DNA from: Syntrophaceae bacterium
Lineage (GTDB): Bacteria > Desulfobacterota > Syntrophia > Syntrophales > PHBD01
NCBI GenBank assembly: GCA_013177825.1
Contig: JABLXX010000010.1
Span: 1 to 64,000 of the forward strand
Reading direction: 5' to 3'
DNA length: 64,000 nt
Positions 1 through 7,080 of the stretch are shown here, one piece after another. Below the pieces are notes generated by a model. The model had not been told where the DNA came from. It searched no databases and worked only from the letters and a program-made list of their open reading frames with translations. Each line of letters opens with the position of its first letter. Within the stretch, counting starts at the first letter, position 1. The translations under genes were made by a program, and so were the position numbers.

Positions 1-2180
1 ACAACGGCGAAGACGGACGCAGGGGCGTCCTCGGTACCGGCTGGACTCACGACTACATGGAGACCCTCACGGCCGTTCCGGAGGAGGACCGGTACGTCTG
101 GCGGGACGGCCAGGGAGGCCGGCTGGTCTTGTACCGGAACGGCGAGGTCCACACCCCGGAGCATGCCTCCTATCCCGCCCTGACGAAGAACGCCGACGGG
201 ACCTTCGATCTCTTTTCCCGGGACCTGACCCACCGCCTGTTCGACGCCTCCGGCAGGCTCACGGCCATCCTGGACCGGAACGGCAACGCCGTCACCCTGA
301 CGTATGATGCGGGAAAGAATCTGGTGGCTGTCACCGACCCGGCGGGCCGGAAGATTGCCTTCGAGTATGATGCCGCCGGCCTCCTGGGGATGGTCACCGA
401 TCCCAACGGCAACACCTACGCCTTTACCTACGCTGGCGACACCCTGACCGGGATCGCGACTTCCAGGCCCTCGGGTGCGCACTTCTGGGGATTTGCATAT
501 GACGATCAGGGCTTCCTGGTAGCGAAGACGGACCCCCGGGGGTACGAGACCCGGTACACCTACGATGAGAACCGCCGCCTCGTCGGGACGACGGATCCCG
601 AGGGAAAGAGCCAGGCGATCCGGTACGATCCGGAATCCTCTCTCTCCACCCTGACGGAGAAGGACGGGGGGACCTGGACGTTCCGGTACGACCCCGTTCT
701 CGGCGTCCTCCTGGAGAAGACGGACCCCCTGGGCCACACGACCCGCTACGGCTATGACGGGAACCGGAACTTGGTCCAACAGACCGAGCCCGACGGGAGC
801 GAGAGCGTCTACACCTACGACGGCTACGGCAACCTCTCCTCGGTCACGGACCCCCTGGGGAAGACGACAAGCTTCGCCTACAACGGCCAGGGCCAGGTCA
901 CGTCAATCACGGACCCCCTGGGGAATGCCACCTCTTACGGCTACGACGACCGGGGGAACCTCCTCTCCATCACCGATCCGTCCGATGCCGCCACCCGGTA
1001 TGCCTATGACGACCGAGGCAACATCACCGCCATCACCGACGCCCTGGGGCGGAACTTGACACTCCGCTATGATGTTTCGGGCAATCTCATCTCCGTCACG
1101 GACCCGGAGAAGAACACCGCTACCCTGAGCTACGACAGCCTGGGCAACCGGGTCCGGATGAAGGACGCCCTGGGGAACGCCACTACGTTTAACTTCGACA
1201 GCCTGAACCGGCTCATCCGGATCGCCGATCCCCTGGGGCACGTCACCCGCCTCACCCGGGATGCCGCCGGGAACCCCCTGACGGTCACCGACCCCAACGG
1301 CCACGCCACGGGCTACACCTACAGCTACCGGGACCGGGTGACCGGGATCACCGACGCCCTGGGGCAGCATACGGCCCTGACCTACGGCGGGTCGTCCTGC
1401 CCCTCCTGCGGCGGCGGGGCGGACCGGCTGACGGCGGTGACGGACGCGAAGGGACAGACCACGACCTTCGAATACGACCGGGTGGGGAGGATGACGAAAG
1501 AGACGGATCCCCTGGGGAACGCCACCTCTTATGCTTACGACGCCCGGGGAAACCTCGCCGCCCTGACCCGTCCCGACGGGCGGACCATTGCCTACCGGTA
1601 TGACGGGAACGGGAGGCTGATCGAAAAGGTCTTCTCCGACGGCTCGACCGCCGCCTTCCGGTATGACGACGCGGGGAACCTGGTCTACGCCGGGAACCGG
1701 CACATCGCCTACCAGTTCACCTACGATGTAAACCGCCGTGTTACGGAGGTCGTTGATTCCGAGGGCCGGCGGATCCGCTATGCCTACGACGCCCTGGGGA
1801 ACCGGACCCGGATGGACACGCCGGAGGGGAAGGCCGTCTCCTACACGTATGACCTCAACGGCCGCCTCACCGGGATCGGGACGGCAAACGAAGAGGAGAC
1901 TGGCCCGGAGAGCGGCGGCGTGAACGATGCAGACCGTGGAGCTTACCGCTTCACCTACGACGCAGCGGGGAGGAGGACCCTGCTGGCCCGGCCGAGTGGG
2001 ACAGCCACAACCTACCGCTACGATGCCGGGAGCCGCCTGCTGACGGTCCTCCCCACCGGGACAGGGCCGGCAGGACCCTCGACACCGTCGGCTATGCCCA
2101 CGACAGGGCCGGCAACCGGGTCACCCGGGAGGAGAAGGACAGGACCGTCTCCTACGGCTATGACGCCGTGGACCGCCTGA
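1..2180 (+). pseudogene. Rhs/YD-repeat protein, N-terminal and central part (5' end outside window; frameshifted)
   Basis: The frame is open from the window edge; the ATG at 57 is only the first internal methionine, preceded by GTGWTHDY, typical of the start of an Rhs shell. About twenty YD repeats (YDxxGNLxxxTDPxG type) run through nearly the whole product. In known Rhs proteins such repeats form a hollow cage that encloses a C-terminal toxin, which is delivered to neighbouring cells. Between about 2058 and 2075 the repeat signature leaves this frame and continues in another one (RTLDTVGYAHDRAGNRV), so the last ~35 residues before the stop at 2180 are missense. The delivery domain upstream (for example PAAR or a signal region) cannot be seen. 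A sequencing indel is the alternative to a real frameshift. Confidence 0.85.
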
Positions 2181-2510
2181 CGGAGGCATCCCCCAAGCCG
2201 AAATCCGCAAAGGGGATCCTGGGGAGGCTCCTCGAGGAGATTGCGAAGAAGCTGAAGGAAGGCTATGAGTACGACGCCGTGGGGAACCGGGTCCGGGGCC
2301 CCGGAAAGAAAGACAGCCAGGCCCATGACGCGGGGAACCGGCTCCTGGAGGACCGGGATCACCGCTACGAGTATGATGCCAACGGCAACCTCGTCCGAAA
2401 GACTGGAACGGGTCCCCTTGGTGCCGTCACCACCTACCGCTACGACGACGAGAACTACCTGACCGGGGTGGAAACAACCCTGGGTCCCCTCACCACGGAG
2501 ATCGAGTATC
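2075..2510 (+). pseudogene. Rhs/YD-repeat protein, middle segment in shifted frame
   Basis: This is the continuation of the upstream Rhs repeats, read one frame away: motifs such as VSYGYDAVDRLTEA, YEYDAVGNRVRG and YEYDANGNLVRKTG are regular YD repeats. The segment lies between two frameshifts. Removing the second one, a 7-bp tandem duplication at 2501-2514, would bring it back into frame with the C-terminal core. As the two shifts cancel each other, the third segment is again in the frame of the first. The gene as printed cannot give one full-length Rhs protein. Confidence 0.8.
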
Positions 2511-2514
2511 GAGT
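2501..2514 (+). repeat. 7-bp tandem duplication (ATCGAGT x2) causing a frameshift in rhs
   Basis: ATCGAGT occurs twice head to tail. With one copy the text reads through as EIEYAYDPFGRR, a normal Rhs motif; with two, the frame shifts and the expected peptide is lost. This is what replication slippage would leave. Confidence 0.85.
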
Positions 2515-3536
2515 ACGCCTACGATCCCTTCGGGAGGCGGATCGCGAAAACAGTCAAACGGGAGATCGAGCTGGGAGACCGGGAGTTCAGCATCCCGGCG
2601 CCCCGGACGGTCCGGTACGTCTACGACAGCGAGGACGTGATCCTGGAGTACGTGAGGCACGGAGACAGGGAGGCGCGCACGGCCTCCTACCTCCATGGCC
2701 CCGGGATCGACGAGCCCCTGGCGGTGGAGAGGCGTCGGCCCCCGCTCTTCGGGAACGGCGGGTTTGAGACTTACAATTACCTGGCTGACGGACTGGGCTC
2801 CATCACCGGCCTGGCCGATTCCAAAGGCCGGCTGGTCCAGCGGTACGAGTACGACTCCTTCGGGAACCCGGGGGCGATCCATCCGCTGATCAACCAGCCC
2901 TATGCCTTCACCGGCCGGGAGTACGACCCCGAGACGGGGCTGTACTACTACCGGGCAAGATATTACGATCCCAAGGCGGGACGGTTCATCACAAGGGACC
3001 CGATCGGCTTCGCCGGGGGGGATGTGAACCTGTTTTCATATGTCTGGAACGGGCCTGCCACTCATGTCGATCCCTTTGGTCTGGCGGGCGACGGGCAGAA
3101 GGCATTTGACGAGTACTACAACAACCCGGCGAACTGGATCACCGGCGGCCTGGGACCTTATATACAAGTGTCGAAGGGGCACAGTGATTTCTATGCAAGT
3201 GACCGGTTCGACTGGACGAAGGAGGATAGAGGCTTAACTGCCCCTGAGCTTCCGTGGATAGGGACCTATTGGCACTTCCGTAGTCTTCATGAAACGGTAG
3301 GCGACATTTTGGATGCCATTGCGAAATGCAATAAAGATTCATTTGAAAGGGCTATACACGATATGCATGATGTCACCTTTCATTATGATAAAGGGTATCG
3401 ATGGTGGACTCTCGGGCACTTGAAAGAATTCCCAACCCCTTACGACCCAGATAATGATTTGGCTGCTTGGAATAAGTCTCAGAAGAGAACTCTATATTTT
3501 GTGAATATGTGGAACAATAAATGTGGGTGTAAATAA
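2511..3536 (+). pseudogene. Rhs C-terminal core plus toxin tip (RhsCT), separated by frameshift
   Basis: The segment holds the Rhs-associated core: LGSITGLADSKGRLVQRYEY, then FTGREYDPETGLYYYRARYY and ending DPIGFAGGDVNLFSY...HVDPFGLAG, where toxin tips usually begin. The ~150-residue tip after it contains CNKDSFERAIHDMHDVTFHY, then KGYRWW, GHL, PDNDLAAW and a WNNKCGCK end. Its H-x3-D-x3-H (HDMHDVTFH) resembles the metal site of zinc-dependent phospholipase C/S1-P1 nuclease folds; that function is inferred. The tip family is repeated downstream at 3894, 4674 and 5344. An in-frame GTG at 2637 exists but has no role as a start in an intact Rhs gene. The tip is AT-richer than the core, as usual for exchangeable RhsCT modules. 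Confidence 0.8.
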
Positions 3537-3578
3537 ATACTAACATAATTGTGCTTGGATAGCGAAAGGATTAGGAAG

Positions 3579-3887
3579 ATGCAACTAAAAAAGAATTATC
3601 CTTGGATATTCTGGTCCATTTTGATTACCCCTCCACTTGCGTTCCTATCTCTAACATCTGTTCTTGGGGAAGGAACGAGGGGGGGCTTCTTTCTGCAATT
3701 GTTTTTCCCTTATACATATCTTTTTTTCAATATTGACTATTCAATTCTTATAGGGTTCTTCCTATACATCTTCTACGGAATAATCATAACGATAGCGGAG
3801 AAATATGGAAGAAAAAAGGAAGCCATTAGAATTATTGTTATATCGCATGTATCATCGCTATTGTTTTGCATCTTTTTAACTAGATAA
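3579..3887 (+). CDS. Small membrane protein, putative immunity protein 1 for the Rhs tip
   Basis: A 102-residue hydrophobic protein with about three membrane segments that follows the tip by 42 bp, the standard position for an RhsI immunity gene. The ATG at 3579 is chosen over a GTG at 3549 because AAAGGA lies 8 bases before it. It has KNYPWIFWSILITPPLAFLS, then GEGTRGGFF..FFPYTYLFF, a pattern that recurs in the genes at 5589, 6040 and 6454 (YPxxYxSxxWxPxLF...GxGHGTYFFF). These therefore look like one diverging family. Membrane location fits a toxin that attacks membranes, but toxin neutralisation is inferred from context only. Confidence 0.6.
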   Translation: MQLKKNYPWIFWSILITPPLAFLSLTSVLGEGTRGGFFLQLFFPYTYLFFNIDYSILIGFFLYIFYGIIITIAEKYGRKKEAIRIIVISHVSSLLFCIFLTR

Positions 3888-3893
3888 CTATAA

Positions 3894-4202
3894 CCTTATA
3901 GAAATCCTGAACGTCATTTCCGTGATTTATCTGTATCAGAACGCGATGTTTCTGCAGCCATAGCAATATGCAATAAGGACTTATTCCAAAGGGCGATGCA
4001 TCGACGTCAAGATTATTTCTCCCACTATGCGAAAGGCTACCGTTGGGCACCCTTCCGAATCCTGAAAAATCTTGGTTTTGGACATATCTTTGATTTTAAT
4101 GCACCGGATGAAGATGTTCGCGCGTGGCAACTGGCACAGAAATGGACAAATAAGGGTTGGCTAAAGCAATGGAACATAAATTGTAACTGCAAGAAAAGAT
4201 GA
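3894..4202 (+). pseudogene. Orphan RhsCT toxin tip 2 (no start codon, no Rhs core)
   Basis: The frame is open from 3894 to the TGA at 4200-4202 and is clearly homologous to the tip of the Rhs protein: RHFRDL, AAIAICNKDLFQRAMH, QDYFSHYAKGYRW, DEDVRAW and a Cys-rich NINCNCKKR end. The H-x3-D-x3-H motif is kept as HRRQDYFSH. The first ATG is at 3996, inside the conserved domain, so the piece has no proper start and lacks its Rhs shell. Such displaced tips are known downstream of rhs genes, where they act as a reservoir joined to the core by recombination. It may be silent or may become active after rearrangement. Confidence 0.65.
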
Positions 4203-4212
4203 GAGGCAGTCG

Positions 4213-4659
4213 ATGAATAAGCAAAAACGTCTAGCCCGTATAGTATTCTTCGTTGTTTTAACATTTGTGATTTCATTTTCAATGAGTGGAAAGAGTTTTG
4301 CGAAGGACATTCAATACACCGTTACAAAAAGAACCGACGGCGGATACACACTAAAAATTGTATGTAAAAAGAGGATTTGGAAACCAATCACAGCAGAAGG
4401 CTTTTTCCCGGTACAGGAAACAAATCACGAGATCGATTTTATTGGAAGAGGAGAAGATTTGTCTTACCGGGCCAGACCCGGTTATTACTATTCGCTGAAC
4501 AAGATAGAGAGTAAATCCAAGTCTTGGGACCTTGGTTACGCATGGGTCGATCCGGAGCGAAAGTATCTATATCTGAACCTTTATTGGATTAAGGTTCCCG
4601 ATGATCTGGCGCCCATAAATGCCAATGGCCGCTATCGGTTGGATGAAAAAGTAGATTGA
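4213..4659 (+). CDS. Secreted small protein, putative immunity protein 2
   Basis: A 148-residue protein with a clear N-terminal signal (KR-rich start, hydrophobic FFVVLTFVISFSM, likely cleavage near SFAKD), so probably periplasmic. A GAGAGG ribosome site lies just before the ATG, and the gene starts 10 bases after orphan tip 2. The mature part is rich in aromatic residues and beta-type strands (YYYSLNKIES, YLYLNLYW). I do not recognise the family. Its position between tips 2 and 3 makes it the candidate immunity gene for tip 2, although it is unlike the polytopic proteins of the other positions. Confidence 0.6.
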   Translation: MNKQKRLARIVFFVVLTFVISFSMSGKSFAKDIQYTVTKRTDGGYTLKIVCKKRIWKPITAEGFFPVQETNHEIDFIGRGEDLSYRARPGYYYSLNKIESKSKSWDLGYAWVDPERKYLYLNLYWIKVPDDLAPINANGRYRLDEKVD

Positions 4660-4673
4660 AAGTATGGATTTAA

Positions 4674-4865
4674 ACTGCTCAATTTCAAAGACATATGCAT
4701 CAAGGTCAGGATTATTTCGTTCATTAACGAAAAAACCTTGGCAGAAAATGGTACTATCTGATTCCTGACCCTAATAATGACAACAATTCTTGGAATGATG
4801 CACACTTAGGGACAATAAAATCGGTAAAGAAATGGAAGGCAAAATGCGGTTATTGCGAAAAGTGA
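4674..4865 (+). pseudogene. Orphan RhsCT toxin tip 3, decayed (internal TAA)
   Basis: The forward frame reads FQRHMHQGQDYFVH, a TAA at 4725-4727, then WYYLIPDPNNDNNSWND and a WKAKCGYCEK end before TGA. This matches the other tips in order: FxRAxH, H-x3-D-x3-H, PDxND, and Cys-x-x-Cys near the C terminus. The N-terminal half of the tip is gone, and the internal stop makes it a dead remnant. Its last 22 bases overlap the next gene in another frame. Confidence 0.6.
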
Positions 4866-5290
4866 TATTCTTGTTCATTGGCTTTGCAATTGCAGAGATA
4901 CTTTACAAGTATCTATTTATGAATATTTTCGGCGGATTGCTTTCCAATGTGGATGTTCCAGGAAGCAGTCTTATCATTCTTTCACTATATATAGTTAGGC
5001 CAATATGTATTCTGGCCGGAAGTGTTGTCACTGGTTATAACTTAAACATGGTGTACGATGAAACATATTGGGGGAAATATGTTTATAATCCAGGCATACT
5101 AGTTTCACTTATTATGTTAATTGATTTAATAACGCCTATCTATAACTATGGTTTTGGTAAATTGGCACATCGAATGGATGATATCATGGGATGGCTTATA
5201 TGTTCATTAATCTATGTAATAGTGTCATCATTTGGAGTTTATTGCGGAAATAAAATGAGGATGAGAAAGAATGGTATAATAAAAAATTAA
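4844..5290 (+). CDS. Polytopic membrane protein, putative immunity protein 3
   Basis: A 148-residue protein with about four membrane helices (residues ~5-25, 38-62, 85-105 and 115-137). ATG 4844 is preferred to ATG 4832 because GGAAGG sits 5-6 bases before it; both are in frame. It overlaps the end of tip remnant 3. I see no clear similarity to the GGGHG-type immunity candidates, so it may be a second family or just a cargo gene. The base composition is strongly AT-rich, as in the whole 3.2-6.7 kb stretch. Confidence 0.55.
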   Translation: MRLLRKVIFLFIGFAIAEILYKYLFMNIFGGLLSNVDVPGSSLIILSLYIVRPICILAGSVVTGYNLNMVYDETYWGKYVYNPGILVSLIMLIDLITPIYNYGFGKLAHRMDDIMGWLICSLIYVIVSSFGVYCGNKMRMRKNGIIKN

Positions 5291-5343
5291 ATACATGACT
5301 AAGAATTCCAGATTTTCCATAAGTATTAACGCAGAGGCATTTC

Positions 5344-5592
5344 ATGGACGCTTATGACAGCATCATGGACATTCGAAGCGCCATAAACATTTGTCACAAA
5401 AATAAATTTGAAAGGGCGGGACATCGGCTTCAAGACTATCCGTTTCATGCAAAGAAAGGGTATGGAAAAATTTGGGGGCATTTATTCGCTATATCAAATC
5501 CGGATAATGACCCTGCTGCTTGGGAATGGTCAAATAAAATGACAAAGATGTTTGTCGACGAGTGGAATAAGAAATGTGGCTGTAGAAAATGA
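5344..5592 (+). CDS. Orphan RhsCT toxin tip 4, free-standing small ORF
   Basis: An 82-residue protein made almost only of the tip domain: RSAINICHKNKFERAGH, then RLQDYPFHAKKGYG, GHL, NPDNDPAAW and WNKKCGCRK. The H-x3-D-x3-H motif is intact (HRLQDYPFH). It has its own ATG with AGAGG just upstream, and its stop overlaps the start of the next gene (ATGA at 5589-5592), the mark of a coupled toxin-immunity pair. It is shorter than the tip of the Rhs protein at the N-terminal side. Whether it is made without an Rhs shell, or is only a spare cassette, cannot be told from sequence. Confidence 0.65.
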   Translation: MDAYDSIMDIRSAINICHKNKFERAGHRLQDYPFHAKKGYGKIWGHLFAISNPDNDPAAWEWSNKMTKMFVDEWNKKCGCRK

Positions 5593-5969
5593 TTGTTCAC
5601 CAATACAAGGTTATCGCTGAAATGGATTACATAAATAAATCAAAACTATTCAAAATTCAGTATCCCTGTATTTATAAGTCTATTGTTTGGATGCCGACTC
5701 TGTTCCTGTTGGTATTTCTGACTGCTGGGGCAGGTCATGGAACATACTTCTTTTTCAAACTGGTTTACCCGTACACGATGCTATCGGCTCTTCACTTTGG
5801 AGAGATGCAGCCAACAATCATTGTTGCTGGAATATTTCAGTATGTATTTTACGGACTCTTGCTTACATATGTTAAAAGTGTAAATCAGTTCAAATTTATG
5901 TCCATCATGCTTTTTGCAGTTCATTTTTTCTCTTTTTGGTTATGTTTATATATTTTCAGAGATTTTTAA
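5589..5969 (+). CDS. Membrane protein, putative immunity protein 4 (GxGHGTYFFF family)
   Basis: A 126-residue protein of about three membrane segments whose ATG overlaps the stop of orphan tip 4 by four bases, which implies co-translation with it. The motif IQYPCIYKSIVWMPTLFLL, then TAGAGHGTYFFFKLVYPYTM, is shared with the gene at 6040 (IRYPYLYRSFIWTPVLIFI..TAGGGHGTYLFF) and more weakly with 3579 and 6454. The pairing is the best evidence in the array that this membrane family is the immunity partner of the tips. No enzyme motif is visible. Confidence 0.65.
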   Translation: MIVHQYKVIAEMDYINKSKLFKIQYPCIYKSIVWMPTLFLLVFLTAGAGHGTYFFFKLVYPYTMLSALHFGEMQPTIIVAGIFQYVFYGLLLTYVKSVNQFKFMSIMLFAVHFFSFWLCLYIFRDF

Positions 5970-6039
5970 AATGAAATGGCAAAAGATTGTGTGCATCCGG
6001 TTATAAAAAGCCATTCGATTGTTTGAAAAATGAGAAGAC

Positions 6040-6406
6040 ATGAAAACCATAACAAGGTTTAAGATACGCTATCCGTACCTTTATCGATCGTTCATATGGA
6101 CACCGGTACTGATCTTTATAGCACTTGCGACAGCAGGAGGTGGCCATGGAACCTATCTTTTTTTTTACATTAATATTCCCGTTTTCCATATTGGTTCCCA
6201 TCATCTTTTCTACAGAGGATAATAAGTGCTTCGATATTTTGATGTTGTCTCTTTTTGTCATGCCAGTTGTTTATGGCCTGATTCTGACTGTTGTTGAAAG
6301 ACGTGGCTTCCCCGTGAAAGACGCCGCAATAATGATAGGGCTTGTGCACCTTGCAGCTGCTCTAATATGCAGAATAATGGCTGAAAAACTTTTTTTTGAA
6401 GGATAA
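6040..6406 (+). pseudogene. Membrane protein, putative immunity protein 5, frameshifted at a T9 tract
   Basis: A close paralogue of the gene at 5589: it starts MKTITRFKIRYPYLYRSFIW and runs to TAGGGHGTYLFF. At a run of nine T the signal moves to the next frame, which continues FFFTLIFPFSILVPIIF..VVYGLILTV to the TAA at 6404-6406. Joined, the product would be about 121 residues, close to the 126 of its neighbour. A slip of one base in the T tract would restore or destroy the gene, so this may be a phase-variable switch, a recent pseudogene or a sequencing error. No toxin tip directly precedes it. Confidence 0.6.
6158..6166 (+). repeat. Homopolymer T9 tract at the frameshift point
   Basis: Nine consecutive T inside the membrane-protein gene, exactly where the coding frame changes. 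Tracts of this length slip easily in replication. Confidence 0.7.
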
Positions 6407-6453
6407 AATACTCCTGGTGAAAGAAGAGCAGGATGGTTACTAGCATTTAGTCT

Positions 6454-6756
6454 ATGAAAAACGGAATGTTATTCCAAAAAATTGTCATCTATTATGTGGC
6501 CGGCTGCTACCTCTTACTGTTGCTGACTCTTGGATTTATAGTGATGTATGGTGGAGGGGGGCACGGTCCTTTTGTTTATCCAGGCTGGTTTCTGACTATT
6601 CTCTTCTGCTTGGTATCGTTTCCGGCCTCACTTATTACGCTCTTTGGTTTTATGACCGGTGGTGATTCAGAGGTCATAATCACCCTTCTTGACATTTCGC
6701 CCTTCTTGAATGGAATGTTCATTGGTTGGTATCTCTACTTGAGAAAACGTCGGTAG
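6454..6756 (+). CDS. Membrane protein, putative immunity protein 6
   Basis: A 100-residue protein with about three membrane helices and the motif MYGGGGHGPFVYPGWF, which recalls the GGGHGTY..YP motif of the genes at 5589 and 6040. No toxin tip stands before it, and a scrap of Rhs core follows it directly. It is the last member of the immunity-like series and may protect against a tip that has been lost from this locus. Confidence 0.55.
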   Translation: MKNGMLFQKIVIYYVAGCYLLLLLTLGFIVMYGGGGHGPFVYPGWFLTILFCLVSFPASLITLFGFMTGGDSEVIITLLDISPFLNGMFIGWYLYLRKRR

Positions 6757-6803
6757 GACGGCAGTCCCAATCCTTCGGGAACGGTGGGACTGAGACTTAC
6801 GAC
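6748..6803 (+). pseudogene. Scar of Rhs core sequence
   Basis: Bases 6773-6800 match 25 of 28 positions of the Rhs core at 2747-2774 and would encode SFGNGGTETY against LFGNGGFETY there. CGTCGG precedes both. It appears to be the edge of a lost or recombined Rhs copy and marks the right border of the tip/immunity array. Confidence 0.6.
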
Positions 6804-7080
6804 CAGAATTCCTTAAATATCCATTTGTCCCCAACTATGTCCAACATATCTACATACAGCCATCATCCATCCTTTGCGGTCCTGAATTACGCCCTGTTGC
6901 CTCAACCGGACGAATAGCCGCTTCCAAGTAGGGCATGCTCCCGGCGGATCTTCTTCCCATACGGAGGATCCGCAAGGGGATTCTATTGCCTGAAACCGGC
7001 GGCGGGCAGGCTCATCCAATCGGTTGAGGGGCGGATCGCGGGCCGATCCTTTCGTTTCTGTCACGGAAAGGATTGGGTGA
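6804..7080. other. Intergenic region after the Rhs array
   Basis: I see no convincing gene. An inverted repeat GCGGATC (6944-6950) / GATCCGC (6967-6973) could form a 7-bp stem. Base composition changes from AT-rich to GC-rich inside this stretch, consistent with a border of acquired DNA. GGAAAGGA near 7064-7072 is the ribosome site of the next gene. Confidence 0.4.

Noticed and set aside
903-1703. Long antisense frame within rhs (266 codons)
   Set aside because: Proline/glycine/valine-rich repeat shadow of the YD repeats on the opposite strand; no ribosome site or known motif.
6726-6917. 63-codon ORF at the end of the immunity array
   Set aside because: It starts inside the last membrane-protein gene in another frame and contains the Rhs core scrap; it is not a gene of its own.
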